8,743 nt of DNA from the NCBI GenBank assembly GCA_031265015.1, contig JAISDG010000174.1, forward strand, positions 1 to 8,743, written 5' to 3'. Below, one piece after another: positions 1-5,566 of this stretch. Numbering within the stretch: position 1 is the stretch's first letter; each line of letters opens with the position of its first letter. This stretch comes from Spirochaetaceae bacterium (GTDB taxonomy: Bacteria; Spirochaetota; Spirochaetia; Treponematales; Breznakiellaceae). Under the pieces are notes generated by a model. It did not search any database and was not told the origin of the DNA. It saw only the letters and a list, made by a program, of their open reading frames with translations. The position numbers and the translations under genes were made by a program.

Positions 1-240
1 CAGCTTTTCGCGGCCGTGGAACGGGCCCGCAAAACGCTCCCCTATGTGTACTCCGGCAATATTGACGGCGGACAGAACGACACCCGCTGCCTTCACTGCG
101 GATCGGTTTTGATCAGCCGCCGGGGCTGCCGTGTCGATACCCGCGGCCTGCAATGGCGCGGAACAACGGCGGACACAGGTCCGCAAAAACCTTCGGGTTT
201 TTGCGCTCGCTGCGGGAAAGCCGCGCCGGTACGGTGGTAG
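1..240 (+). CDS. amrS: AmmeMemoRadiSam system radical SAM enzyme, C-terminal fragment (5' end outside window)
   Basis: This is an open frame from base 1 to a TAG at 238-240, giving the last 79 residues of a longer protein. It reads like the C-terminal tail of the AmrS family, relatives of pyruvate formate-lyase activating enzymes that occur with Memo and AMMECR1 proteins and whose substrate is not settled. The family cues are the YVYSGN segment (visible residues 15-20), a first CxxC followed by GxxLIxRxG (C30 and C33), and a final CxxCG pair (C68 and C71) close to the C-terminus. Together these make a terminal zinc-ribbon-like module. The radical SAM CxxxCxxC core would lie upstream of the window. 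The linker between the two CxxC pairs is encoded partly by a perfect inverted repeat (182-205). The gene converges on the minus-strand cluster ending at 527. The family call is good; the symbol is less certain because the catalytic domain is not visible. Confidence 0.78.
   Translation, partial: QLFAAVERARKTLPYVYSGNIDGGQNDTRCLHCGSVLISRRGCRVDTRGLQWRGTTADTGPQKPSGFCARCGKAAPVRW
182..205 (+). other. Intragenic hairpin with TTCG tetraloop at the 3' end of amrS
   Basis: A perfect 10-bp inverted repeat, CGCAAAAACC and GGTTTTTGCG, closes a TTCG loop with C-G at the loop base. In RNA this is the very stable cUUCGg tetraloop. The A-tract, short GC, TTCG, T-tract arrangement looks like a compact bidirectional terminator. 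It lies 33 bp before the amrS stop and codes for the linker between the two terminal CxxC pairs. The inverted repeat is seen directly; any terminating role is inferred and doubtful, because only two GC pairs flank the loop. Confidence 0.55.
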
Positions 241-257
241 GGGTTTTGCGGCCCCGG

Positions 258-285
258 GGAAATAATGCGCATTCGCATTATTTCC
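258..285 (+). terminator. Perfect 12-bp hairpin downstream of amrS, possible terminator
   Basis: Arms GGAAATAATGCG (258-269) and CGCATTATTTCC (274-285) are exact reverse complements around a CATT loop, 18 bp after the amrS stop. No U-tract follows, so it is not a classical intrinsic terminator. It is also the first and most symmetrical unit of the repeat array. It could end or stabilise the amrS transcript, or simply be the most intact copy of the repeat. Confidence 0.35.
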
Positions 286-510
286 AGTAATGGCGGCAAA
301 ATGAGCATTCGCATTAAATCCGGGCATGGTAGGGAAATAATGCGTATTCACACTAAAATCCGCCATAGCGATGAAACGCGTATTCGCATTAAATCCGGCC
401 ATTGCGGAAATAATGTGTATTCGCATTAAATCCAGTAATGACGGCAAAATGCGCATTCGCATTAAATCCGGGCATGGTAGGGAAATAATGCGTATTCACA
501 CTAAAATCCG
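259..510. repeat. Array of seven degenerate ~37-bp repeats with a 148-bp higher-order period
   Basis: The core ATTCGCATTA, or its variant ATTCACACTA, starts at 271, 307, 346, 382, 419, 455 and 494, so spacings run 36, 39, 36, 37, 36, 39. Most copies are preceded by AATGCG or AATGTG and followed by AATCC, giving a dyad AATGCG-N4-CGCATT that is perfect in copies 1 and 6. Copies 1-3 (259-362) recur as copies 5-7 (407-510) at an exact 148-bp offset. Over 283-362 against 431-510 I count 2 mismatches in 80. The array grew by tandem duplication and then by duplication of a four-unit block. It fills the convergent gap between amrS and the minus-strand zinc-ribbon gene. The plus-strand open frame crossing it gives only repetitive MRIRIKS-like peptide and is not treated as a gene. 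Function is unknown; an iteron-like binding array or hairpin-rich spacer are options. Confidence 0.85.
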
Positions 511-513
511 GCA

Positions 514-533
514 GCGGTACGATGCTCTACCGC
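514..533 (-). terminator. Weak hairpin overlapping the zinc-ribbon gene stop, possible terminator of the minus-strand cluster
   Basis: GCGGTA (514-519) and TACCGC (528-533) form a 6-bp inverted repeat with an 8-nt loop, overlapping the TAG stop (527-529) of the last minus-strand gene. On that strand a short ATTTTA stretch follows about 10 bases later. It is weak as an intrinsic terminator and is listed only because nothing better ends this transcript. Confidence 0.22.
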
Positions 534-832
534 ACCGTTATACCCAGTATAACAGCTACCGCAAGCAAAGCCGCCGCCGCCAGGAGATACACCCACAGCG
601 GAAGCTTCCCCGCCCCGGCCGGGCGTTCCACGGGCCAGTCCGGCGCTTCGCCGGGCCGGCCGGGAAGAGCACAGTAACCGCATACGGGACAGCCGTCCTT
701 AAAGAGAAATTCTTCCCCGGTAAAACCGCATTGGGGACAGCGGACAAAGGCAAAATACCGGCCGCACCGGGAACATCGTTTTGAATTTCGCGGTACTTCG
801 GCTCCGCAGTGATCGCAGAAAAAACGGGCCAT
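527..832 (-). CDS. Small four-CxxC zinc-ribbon protein with C-terminal membrane anchor
   Basis: A 101-residue protein starting MARFFCDHCG. Four CxxC knuckles (C6/C9, C20/C23, C32/C35, C48/C51) suggest two consecutive zinc ribbons in the first 55 residues. A Pro/Gly-rich linker follows, then one hydrophobic segment (about 79-99) ending ITVR. The likely topology is a cytoplasmic zinc domain tail-anchored in the inner membrane. The frame stays open upstream to 1036, but that extension overlaps the fmdB-like gene and is Arg/Pro-rich, so the ATG at 830-832 is preferred; it lies 22 bp after the fmdB-like stop. The upstream ribosome-binding sequence is only a loose GGCGGGA. It is probably the last gene of the ileS cluster. 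I recognise no function. Similar small zinc-ribbon proteins occur in treponemes, from memory. Confidence 0.8.
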   Translation of the reverse strand: MARFFCDHCGAEVPRNSKRCSRCGRYFAFVRCPQCGFTGEEFLFKDGCPVCGYCALPGRPGEAPDWPVERPAGAGKLPLWVYLLAAAALLAVAVILGITVR

Positions 833-854
833 ACAAGTCCCGCCGGAGGGACCC

Positions 855-1196
855 CTACCCCGCGGCTTTCTCCGATCCCTGCGGCGCGGGGCACCCCCCC
901 GCGGCAGCGGCGGCGGGACAGGAAGCGCAGGCGGCGCTTCCCGCCGGGGCTTCCTTGCTCTTTTCGCCGGAGCTTGCCGGAGCGTCGCCGGGTTTGGACG
1001 CTGTTTTTGTACCGCCCTTGCCTTTATCGGTAACATAAAAACCGGAACCCTTAAAGATGATCCCGCCGCCGCCGTTGATAAGCCGGCGGATTTCCTTTCC
1101 GCACCGGGGACATTCTTTAAGGGGTTCTTCGGTCATACTTTGAAAGGCTTCAAAGTTGTGTCCGCAGCTTTTACATTCGTATTCATAAGTTGGCAT
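855..1196 (-). CDS. FmdB-like zinc-ribbon protein with a long Ala/Cys-rich tail
   Basis: A 113-residue protein. Its first 55 residues fit the FmdB/CxxC_CxxC regulatory-type zinc-ribbon family: the start MPTYEYECKSCGHNFE, the CxxC pairs C8/C11 and C29/C32, then IRRLINGGGGIIFKGSGFY, a conserved family ending. From about 60 onward it is a low-complexity Lys/Ala/Ser/Gly tail with three further cysteines (C90, C93, C102). Cys-rich tails are common in this family. Despite the name, which comes from a gene next to formamidase/amidase genes, no defined role is established for most members. The ATG at 1194-1196 is 7 bp after the lipoprotein stop; the GAAG-type ribosome-binding sequence overlaps that stop, implying translational coupling. 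Co-transcription with ileS is inferred from the spacing. Confidence 0.9.
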   Translation of the reverse strand: MPTYEYECKSCGHNFEAFQSMTEEPLKECPRCGKEIRRLINGGGGIIFKGSGFYVTDKGKGGTKTASKPGDAPASSGEKSKEAPAGSAACASCPAAAAAGGCPAPQGSEKAAG

Positions 1197-1203
1197 GATA
1201 TCT

Positions 1204-2139
1204 TCAGTATAGCGATATGACGTTAAAAAGTAAAGCGAGGTCGCCGCCGCTCATAACCCCGGTGGTAAGAACGAGCGCGTTACCGTCCCGGACGGGATTT
1301 TCCGTAAAGAACGCCCGGGCCAGAGTTTCCATATCCCGGTATCCGGAAAAATCCGCCGTCTCCAGGCCGATCTTTGCCATGGTAAAGATCCTCACCAGGG
1401 CGGCCGCCTGGGCGGCGGTGGGGGTTTCAAAGCGCAGGACCGCGGTATAGTATTCCTCCAGCCCCTCCCCTGCGTCCCCTGCGGGGTACACGCCAAAGAC
1501 AAGACGGTTCGCCGGGATTTCTATGGGAAGCCCGAAGGCGGCGATGATTCTGTTAATTGCCGAAGAAGGGTTTTCCATCCAGCCGGAAAGGACCGACCCC
1601 CGGCGCAGCCCCTCCAGCGCCGGAGGACTCTGCGCCCCCGGAGCGGGAACAAAGGGATCCCCGTCGGAAAAGTAGGCGTTTTTCGTACCCATGAATACCG
1701 AAAGCCGGGACTTCTCCGAATGCCAGTAGTCTATCCCCGCGGCGGAAACTCTTTTTTCCCAGTCCCGGCTGGCGCCAAAAAAGATCCCCCCCCGGACACC
1801 GGGAAACCTCCCCGCGGCGGCGGCGTAAAAATGCCGGGCCGGACCGGCCTCATCAAAGACCGCCGCGGTAAGGGTATCGCTCATATCAAGGAATTCCTTT
1901 AGGTCCGCGCCGGTCATACCCGCCAGGAACAGCTTCTCCAGGATGGGACGCACGGACCGGACCTCCGCGGTGATGTAGAGTTCCGCGCCGGGGGCCATGA
2001 GGGCAAACGTGTCCTTCCGTCCCGCATAGTAGTTCTCCGGCCGGGGAACGGAGGCGCAGCCGGCAAGAAAACACAGCGCCAGCCCCGCGGCACAATTCCT
2101 GAGCTTCCCTAGGATTTCTTTTCGAGTCTGACAAACCAT
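1204..2139 (-). CDS. Putative lipoprotein, possible TP0453-like outer-membrane-associated protein
   Basis: A 311-residue protein with a type II signal peptide: Lys/Arg-containing start, hydrophobic stretch about 16-26, and lipobox L25-A26-G27-C28, so the mature protein would begin at Cys28. The remainder is a mixed alpha/beta-looking soluble region with no other membrane span and no motif I recognise. The ATG at 2137-2139 has a GGGGGAT ribosome-binding sequence six bases upstream and lies 31 bp inside the 3' end of ileS in another frame, suggesting translational coupling. As I recall, the gene beside ileS (TP0452) in T. pallidum is TP0453, a lipoprotein of about 290 residues in the inner leaflet of the outer membrane that increases membrane permeability. 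Position, size and lipobox agree, so orthology is possible, but it is inferred from synteny and not from a sequence match I can show. Confidence 0.82.
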   Translation of the reverse strand: MVCQTRKEILGKLRNCAAGLALCFLAGCASVPRPENYYAGRKDTFALMAPGAELYITAEVRSVRPILEKLFLAGMTGADLKEFLDMSDTLTAAVFDEAGPARHFYAAAAGRFPGVRGGIFFGASRDWEKRVSAAGIDYWHSEKSRLSVFMGTKNAYFSDGDPFVPAPGAQSPPALEGLRRGSVLSGWMENPSSAINRIIAAFGLPIEIPANRLVFGVYPAGDAGEGLEEYYTAVLRFETPTAAQAAALVRIFTMAKIGLETADFSGYRDMETLARAFFTENPVRDGNALVLTTGVMSGGDLALLFNVISLY

Positions 2140-5100
2140 GTATCATCCCCCGCTTCAAGGGCGGTCATCCCTTCCGCCTCGCCCCACTCCATGGCCTCCG
2201 CCAAGGTTTCGGCCGCGACATAATCGGAAAAAGCTTCCCACGCCTGTTTAAGCCGGGGAGAACCGTGGACGTACAGGGCGATCCGGTCGGTTACTTCCAG
2301 GCCGGCCTCTTTCCGGGCGTTTTGCACGCCCCGGATCAGATCCCGCACATCCCCCTCCCGGGCCAGTTCTTCGGTCACTTCCATATCCAGCCCCACGGTC
2401 AGGGTTCCCTCATTAAGCACCTTGAGGCTGGCCTTTTCAATCCGCCGGATGTCCAGCTTGTCCGCGGTAATCTCCACCGCCCGGCCCGCGATGTCGATGG
2501 AAAGGGTGGCCCCCTCCAGAAGGCCCTGGATTTCCGCCCGGCTTAAGGTTTCGATCCTGGCCGCGGCGGCCTTCATGTCCCTGCCCAGTTCCTTCCCCAG
2601 CACCCGGAAGTTTGCCTTTGCCTCGTATTCCACCAGATCTTCTTCGTTGTCCCGGAAGACCACGTTTTTTACGTTAAGTTCCTCCCGGATGATGTCTTCC
2701 ATTTCCAGGAGCACTTTTTTTTCGTCCGGGTTCCGGGTCACCAGCTCCACGGTCTTCAGGGGCCGGCGCACCTTGATGTTGTACTGGGACCGCAGGGAAC
2801 GGCCCATGGACACGGCGTGCTGGACCGACGCCATCTTGAATTCCAGCGCCCTGTCCTGCCTGCCCGCCCGGACCTCGGGATAATCCGCCAGGTGTACCGA
2901 GGGGGGATCGCTTTCCCGCCGCAGGTTGCGCCAGACCGCGTCGGCGGTAAAGGGCATAAAGGGAGCGGCCACGGTGACAAGGGTTTTGAGCGAGTCGTAC
3001 AGGGAGCCGTAGGCTTCGGCCTTGTCGTTGTCGTTTTCGCTTTTCCAGAACCGGCGGCGGGACCGGCGGATATACCAGTTATTCAGGTTATTGATAAACT
3101 CCAGCACCGGATCCACCGCCCGGGAAAGATCGTAGGCGTCCAGGGCGGCGGCGGTTTTTTCCACCAGATTCTCCGCCTCCGAAAGGATCCACCTGTCCAG
3201 GGGATTGGAGGGATTGTCCGGCGCGCCGGAAACTTCGGCCCCGTCAATATTGGCGTAGGTAACAAAAAAACTGTAGGCGTTCCACAGGGGGATGATAATG
3301 CTCTTCATCACGTCCCTGACCCCCCCGTCACTGTAACGCAGGTCGTCGGCCTTGACCACCGCGGAGTGGATCAGAACAAGCCGGAGAGCGTCGGCGCCGA
3401 ACCGGTTCACCACCTCCATGGGATCCGTATAGTTTCGCAGGCTCTTGCTCATCTTCTTGCCGTCTTCGGCAAGGACAAGTCCGGAAACAACGCAGTTTTT
3501 AAAGGCCGGCTTTTTAAAAAGCGCCGCCCCCAGGACGGTGAGGGTATAAAACCAGCCCCTGGTCTGGTCCAGCCCTTCGTTGATAAAGTCCGCGGGAAAG
3601 TTCCGCTCAAAAAATTCTTTGTTTTCAAAGGGATAGTGGCTCTGCCCGTAGGGCATGGCGCCGGATTCAAACCAGCAGTCCAGCACTTCCGGAATCCGCC
3701 GCATCGTACCGGAACAGGCGGATCCGCCGGAAACGCCGGCGCAGGGGATGGTGATTTTGTCGACAAAGTGTTTGTGAAGATCCCCGGGCTTTTGGCCGGA
3801 AAGTTTTTCCAGCTCTTCCCTGCTGCCGACGCAGATTATTTTGCCGCAGCCGTCACAGCGCCAGATGGGCATGGGATTCCCCCAGTAGCGGTTGCGGCTG
3901 ATCGCCCAGTCCCGGGCCCCTTCCAGCCATTTACCGAAGCGGCCGGCCTTGATGTGATCCGGTACCCAGCGGATTTTGCCGTTGGCTTCCAGCATATCGG
4001 TCTTTATCTTTTCCACGTTGACAAACCAGGACCCCACCGCCCGGTAAATCAGGGGGCTGCCGCATCTCCAGCAGTGCGGATAAGCGTGGAGGATCTGGTC
4101 CCGCCGGACAAGCTTTCCCTCCGCCTTCAGGCGGTCTATGATGGGCTTGTCCGCGTCCTTGACAAAGAGGCCCCGGTAATCGGAAACTTCGCCGGTAAAG
4201 CGGCATTCCGAATCAACGGGACAAACCACGGGAACCCCCGTCCCCTTAAGCACCCGTTCGTCGTCCTCTCCGAAACCCGGCGCGGTATGGACGATCCCCG
4301 TACCGTCTTCGGTGGAAACAAAATCCCCCGGGTATGTGAGGAAGGCGCCGCTTTCCGCGGCGGAGGCAAAGTACGGGAACAGGGGCTCGTACCGGATCCC
4401 CGTGAGCTCCCTTCCCGGTTTAACCCAGAGTACCCGGTAGTCCCCCTCGTTTTTATAATACGCGGAAAGCCGGGCCTCCGCCAAAAGATAGCGGTCGTTC
4501 CCGTCCTGGACCAGGGCGTAGCCGATATCCGGCCCCACCGTCAGGGCCAGGTTGGAAGGCAGGGTCCAGGGAGTGGTGGTCCAGGCCAGGATATAGGCCG
4601 CTCCCCCCGCCCCTTCCGCCAGGTCCGCGTTTTCCACGGCAGCGGCGGCGCTCCCCGGAACGGTCCCCTTCACCTTAAAGCGGATCGTCACCGCCGGATC
4701 GTGGACGTCCCGGAAGCCGCCCAGGTTAAGCTCGTGGTTGGAAAGCACCGTGGCGCACCGGGGACAGTAGGGCAGAATGTAGTGGCCTTCGTAGAGCAGG
4801 CCCTTTTCCCAGAGGGATTTCATGACCCACCAGATGGTTTCCATGTAATCGCCGTCCATGGTTTTATAGTCGTGGTCAAAGTCCACCCAGCGGCCCAGAC
4901 GGGTAATCACGGTCCGCCATTCCCCCACATACCGCAGCACCGAGGCCCTGCAGGCTTCGTTAAATTCCGCCACCCCGTACCGTTCGATATCGGTTTTGGA
5001 ATTAAGGCCCAGTTCCTTTTCGATGAGGGTTTCCACCGGCAGGCCGTGGCAGTCCCAGCCGAAGCGCCGCTCCACCCGGAAACCCTTCATGGTCTTGTAC

Positions 5101-5309
5101 CGGGGAATAATGTCCTTTATGGTCGAAGGCACAAAATGTCCGAAGTGGGGCATGCCGGTGGCAAAGGGAGGGCCGTCGTAAAAGACAAAGTCCTCCTTTC
5201 CGTTCCGCCGGTTTACCGATTGTTCAAAGATGCGGTTCTCTTCCCAGAAGGCCAGGATTTCTTCTTCAAGCCCGGGAAAATTGACTTTTGGATCCACCGG
5301 TTTGTACAC
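2109..5309 (-). CDS. ileS: Isoleucyl-tRNA synthetase, long eukaryote-like (IleS2-type) form
   Basis: This enzyme charges tRNA-Ile with isoleucine in the cytoplasm. Counting from the GTG at 5307-5309 it has 1066 residues. The class I signatures are HFGH (55-58) and KMSKS (619-623). The editing domain shows the Thr-rich TTTPWTLPSN (about 244-253) and HTAPGFGEDD (341-350). WDCHGLPVE is at about 85-93. Cysteine pairs C182/C185, C413/C416 and C485/C488 look like small zinc sites. The anticodon-binding helical part contains WYIRRSRRRFW at about 745-755. Length and motif wording fit the eukaryote-like branch found in spirochaetes, which is generally mupirocin-insensitive. The frame can also begin at a TTG at 5319-5321, but a strong GGAGGAG lies just before the GTG and would sit inside that longer gene, so GTG with a protein beginning MYKPVDPK is preferred. 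It is the first gene of the cluster. Confidence 0.97.
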   Translation of the reverse strand: MYKPVDPKVNFPGLEEEILAFWEENRIFEQSVNRRNGKEDFVFYDGPPFATGMPHFGHFVPSTIKDIIPRYKTMKGFRVERRFGWDCHGLPVETLIEKELGLNSKTDIERYGVAEFNEACRASVLRYVGEWRTVITRLGRWVDFDHDYKTMDGDYMETIWWVMKSLWEKGLLYEGHYILPYCPRCATVLSNHELNLGGFRDVHDPAVTIRFKVKGTVPGSAAAAVENADLAEGAGGAAYILAWTTTPWTLPSNLALTVGPDIGYALVQDGNDRYLLAEARLSAYYKNEGDYRVLWVKPGRELTGIRYEPLFPYFASAAESGAFLTYPGDFVSTEDGTGIVHTAPGFGEDDERVLKGTGVPVVCPVDSECRFTGEVSDYRGLFVKDADKPIIDRLKAEGKLVRRDQILHAYPHCWRCGSPLIYRAVGSWFVNVEKIKTDMLEANGKIRWVPDHIKAGRFGKWLEGARDWAISRNRYWGNPMPIWRCDGCGKIICVGSREELEKLSGQKPGDLHKHFVDKITIPCAGVSGGSACSGTMRRIPEVLDCWFESGAMPYGQSHYPFENKEFFERNFPADFINEGLDQTRGWFYTLTVLGAALFKKPAFKNCVVSGLVLAEDGKKMSKSLRNYTDPMEVVNRFGADALRLVLIHSAVVKADDLRYSDGGVRDVMKSIIIPLWNAYSFFVTYANIDGAEVSGAPDNPSNPLDRWILSEAENLVEKTAAALDAYDLSRAVDPVLEFINNLNNWYIRRSRRRFWKSENDNDKAEAYGSLYDSLKTLVTVAAPFMPFTADAVWRNLRRESDPPSVHLADYPEVRAGRQDRALEFKMASVQHAVSMGRSLRSQYNIKVRRPLKTVELVTRNPDEKKVLLEMEDIIREELNVKNVVFRDNEEDLVEYEAKANFRVLGKELGRDMKAAAARIETLSRAEIQGLLEGATLSIDIAGRAVEITADKLDIRRIEKASLKVLNEGTLTVGLDMEVTEELAREGDVRDLIRGVQNARKEAGLEVTDRIALYVHGSPRLKQAWEAFSDYVAAETLAEAMEWGEAEGMTALEAGDDTWFVRLEKKS

Positions 5310-5312
5310 ACA

Positions 5313-5319
5313 CTCCTCC
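5313..5319 (-). promoter_or_regulatory. Strong ribosome binding site that decides the ileS start
   Basis: On the minus strand GGAGGAG occupies 5319 down to 5313. Its GGAGG core is five bases before the GTG at 5309-5307. It overlaps codons 1-3 of the alternative TTG-initiated frame, which has only a loose GGGG upstream. Confidence 0.6.
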
Positions 5320-5366
5320 AACTACAAACCCCGAAGAGGTTTATACGTCCGCCATCTGCGGCAGCC

Positions 5367-5393
5367 GCCGGACCGGATTATTTCCGGACCGGC
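5367..5393 (-). other. Hairpin in the ileS 5' region
   Basis: GCCGGACCGG (5367-5376) and CCGGACCGGC (5384-5393) pair along 10 positions with one central A-A mismatch around an ATTATTT loop. The same bases form a 9-bp direct repeat, CCGGACCGG. Between it and ileS, smaller GC dyads at 5349-5361 and 5358-5368 share bases and could be alternative folds. The hairpin lies 58-84 bases before the ileS start and has no U-tract. A leader control role is inference. Confidence 0.4.
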
Positions 5394-5506
5394 TTGTGAA
5401 AGAGTATGCCATACCCGGTCCCTTTTTTCCAGTACGCGGAAAGGGGCCCTGCCTGCCCCCAAAAAAGACTTTCACCGCATTATTATTTTTTGCCCATACG
5501 GCAATG

Positions 5507-5522
5507 TAATTGCGTAATTGCG
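5507..5522. repeat. Tandem 8-bp duplication TAATTGCG upstream of glmS
   Basis: Two exact adjacent copies of TAATTGCG (5507-5514 and 5515-5522), overlapped on the left by a small dyad GCAAT-GTA-ATTGC (5501-5513). The site is in the divergent ileS/glmS region, 45 bp before the glmS start, where an operator could sit. No binding protein can be named. Confidence 0.45.
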
Positions 5523-5530
5523 GGCCGGGG

Positions 5531-5560
5531 TTGTTACAAACGGAACATTCATCTGATAAT
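5531..5560 (+). promoter_or_regulatory. Candidate sigma-70-type promoter for glmS-rlmK
   Basis: TTGTTA (5531-5536, 4 of 6 to the -35 consensus), an 18-bp spacer and GATAAT (5555-5560, 5 of 6 to the -10 consensus). Transcription would start at or next to the glmS ATG at 5567, giving a leaderless or nearly leaderless message. Weaker AT-rich alternatives lie at 5483-5519. The rest of the 5310-5566 gap holds no gene that I can support. Confidence 0.3.
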
Positions 5561-5566
5561 GGGGAT

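Noticed and set aside
259..510. CRISPR array
   Set aside because: The period is only about 37 bp in total, with similar sequence between cores; there are no unique spacers and no cas genes.
371..784. A 137-codon plus-strand open frame through the repeat array
   Set aside because: Its first part is translated repeat (MRIRIKS-like) and the rest is antisense to the well-supported zinc-ribbon gene.
833..1036. N-terminal extension of the small zinc-ribbon protein up to 1036
   Set aside because: It would overlap the fmdB-like gene throughout and is Arg/Pro-rich low-complexity peptide. The internal ATG gives a compact protein starting right at the first CxxC.
2817..5399. An 860-codon open frame on the plus strand antisense to ileS
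   Set aside because: It mirrors the GC-rich codon pattern of ileS, has no recognisable domain and covers the synthetase almost base for base. It is a shadow frame.
5322..5566. glmS ribozyme or T-box riboswitch in the divergent region
   Set aside because: I could see no conserved T-box sequence on the ileS side and no glmS-ribozyme-like core on the glmS side. The likely glmS start site leaves no room for a leader.
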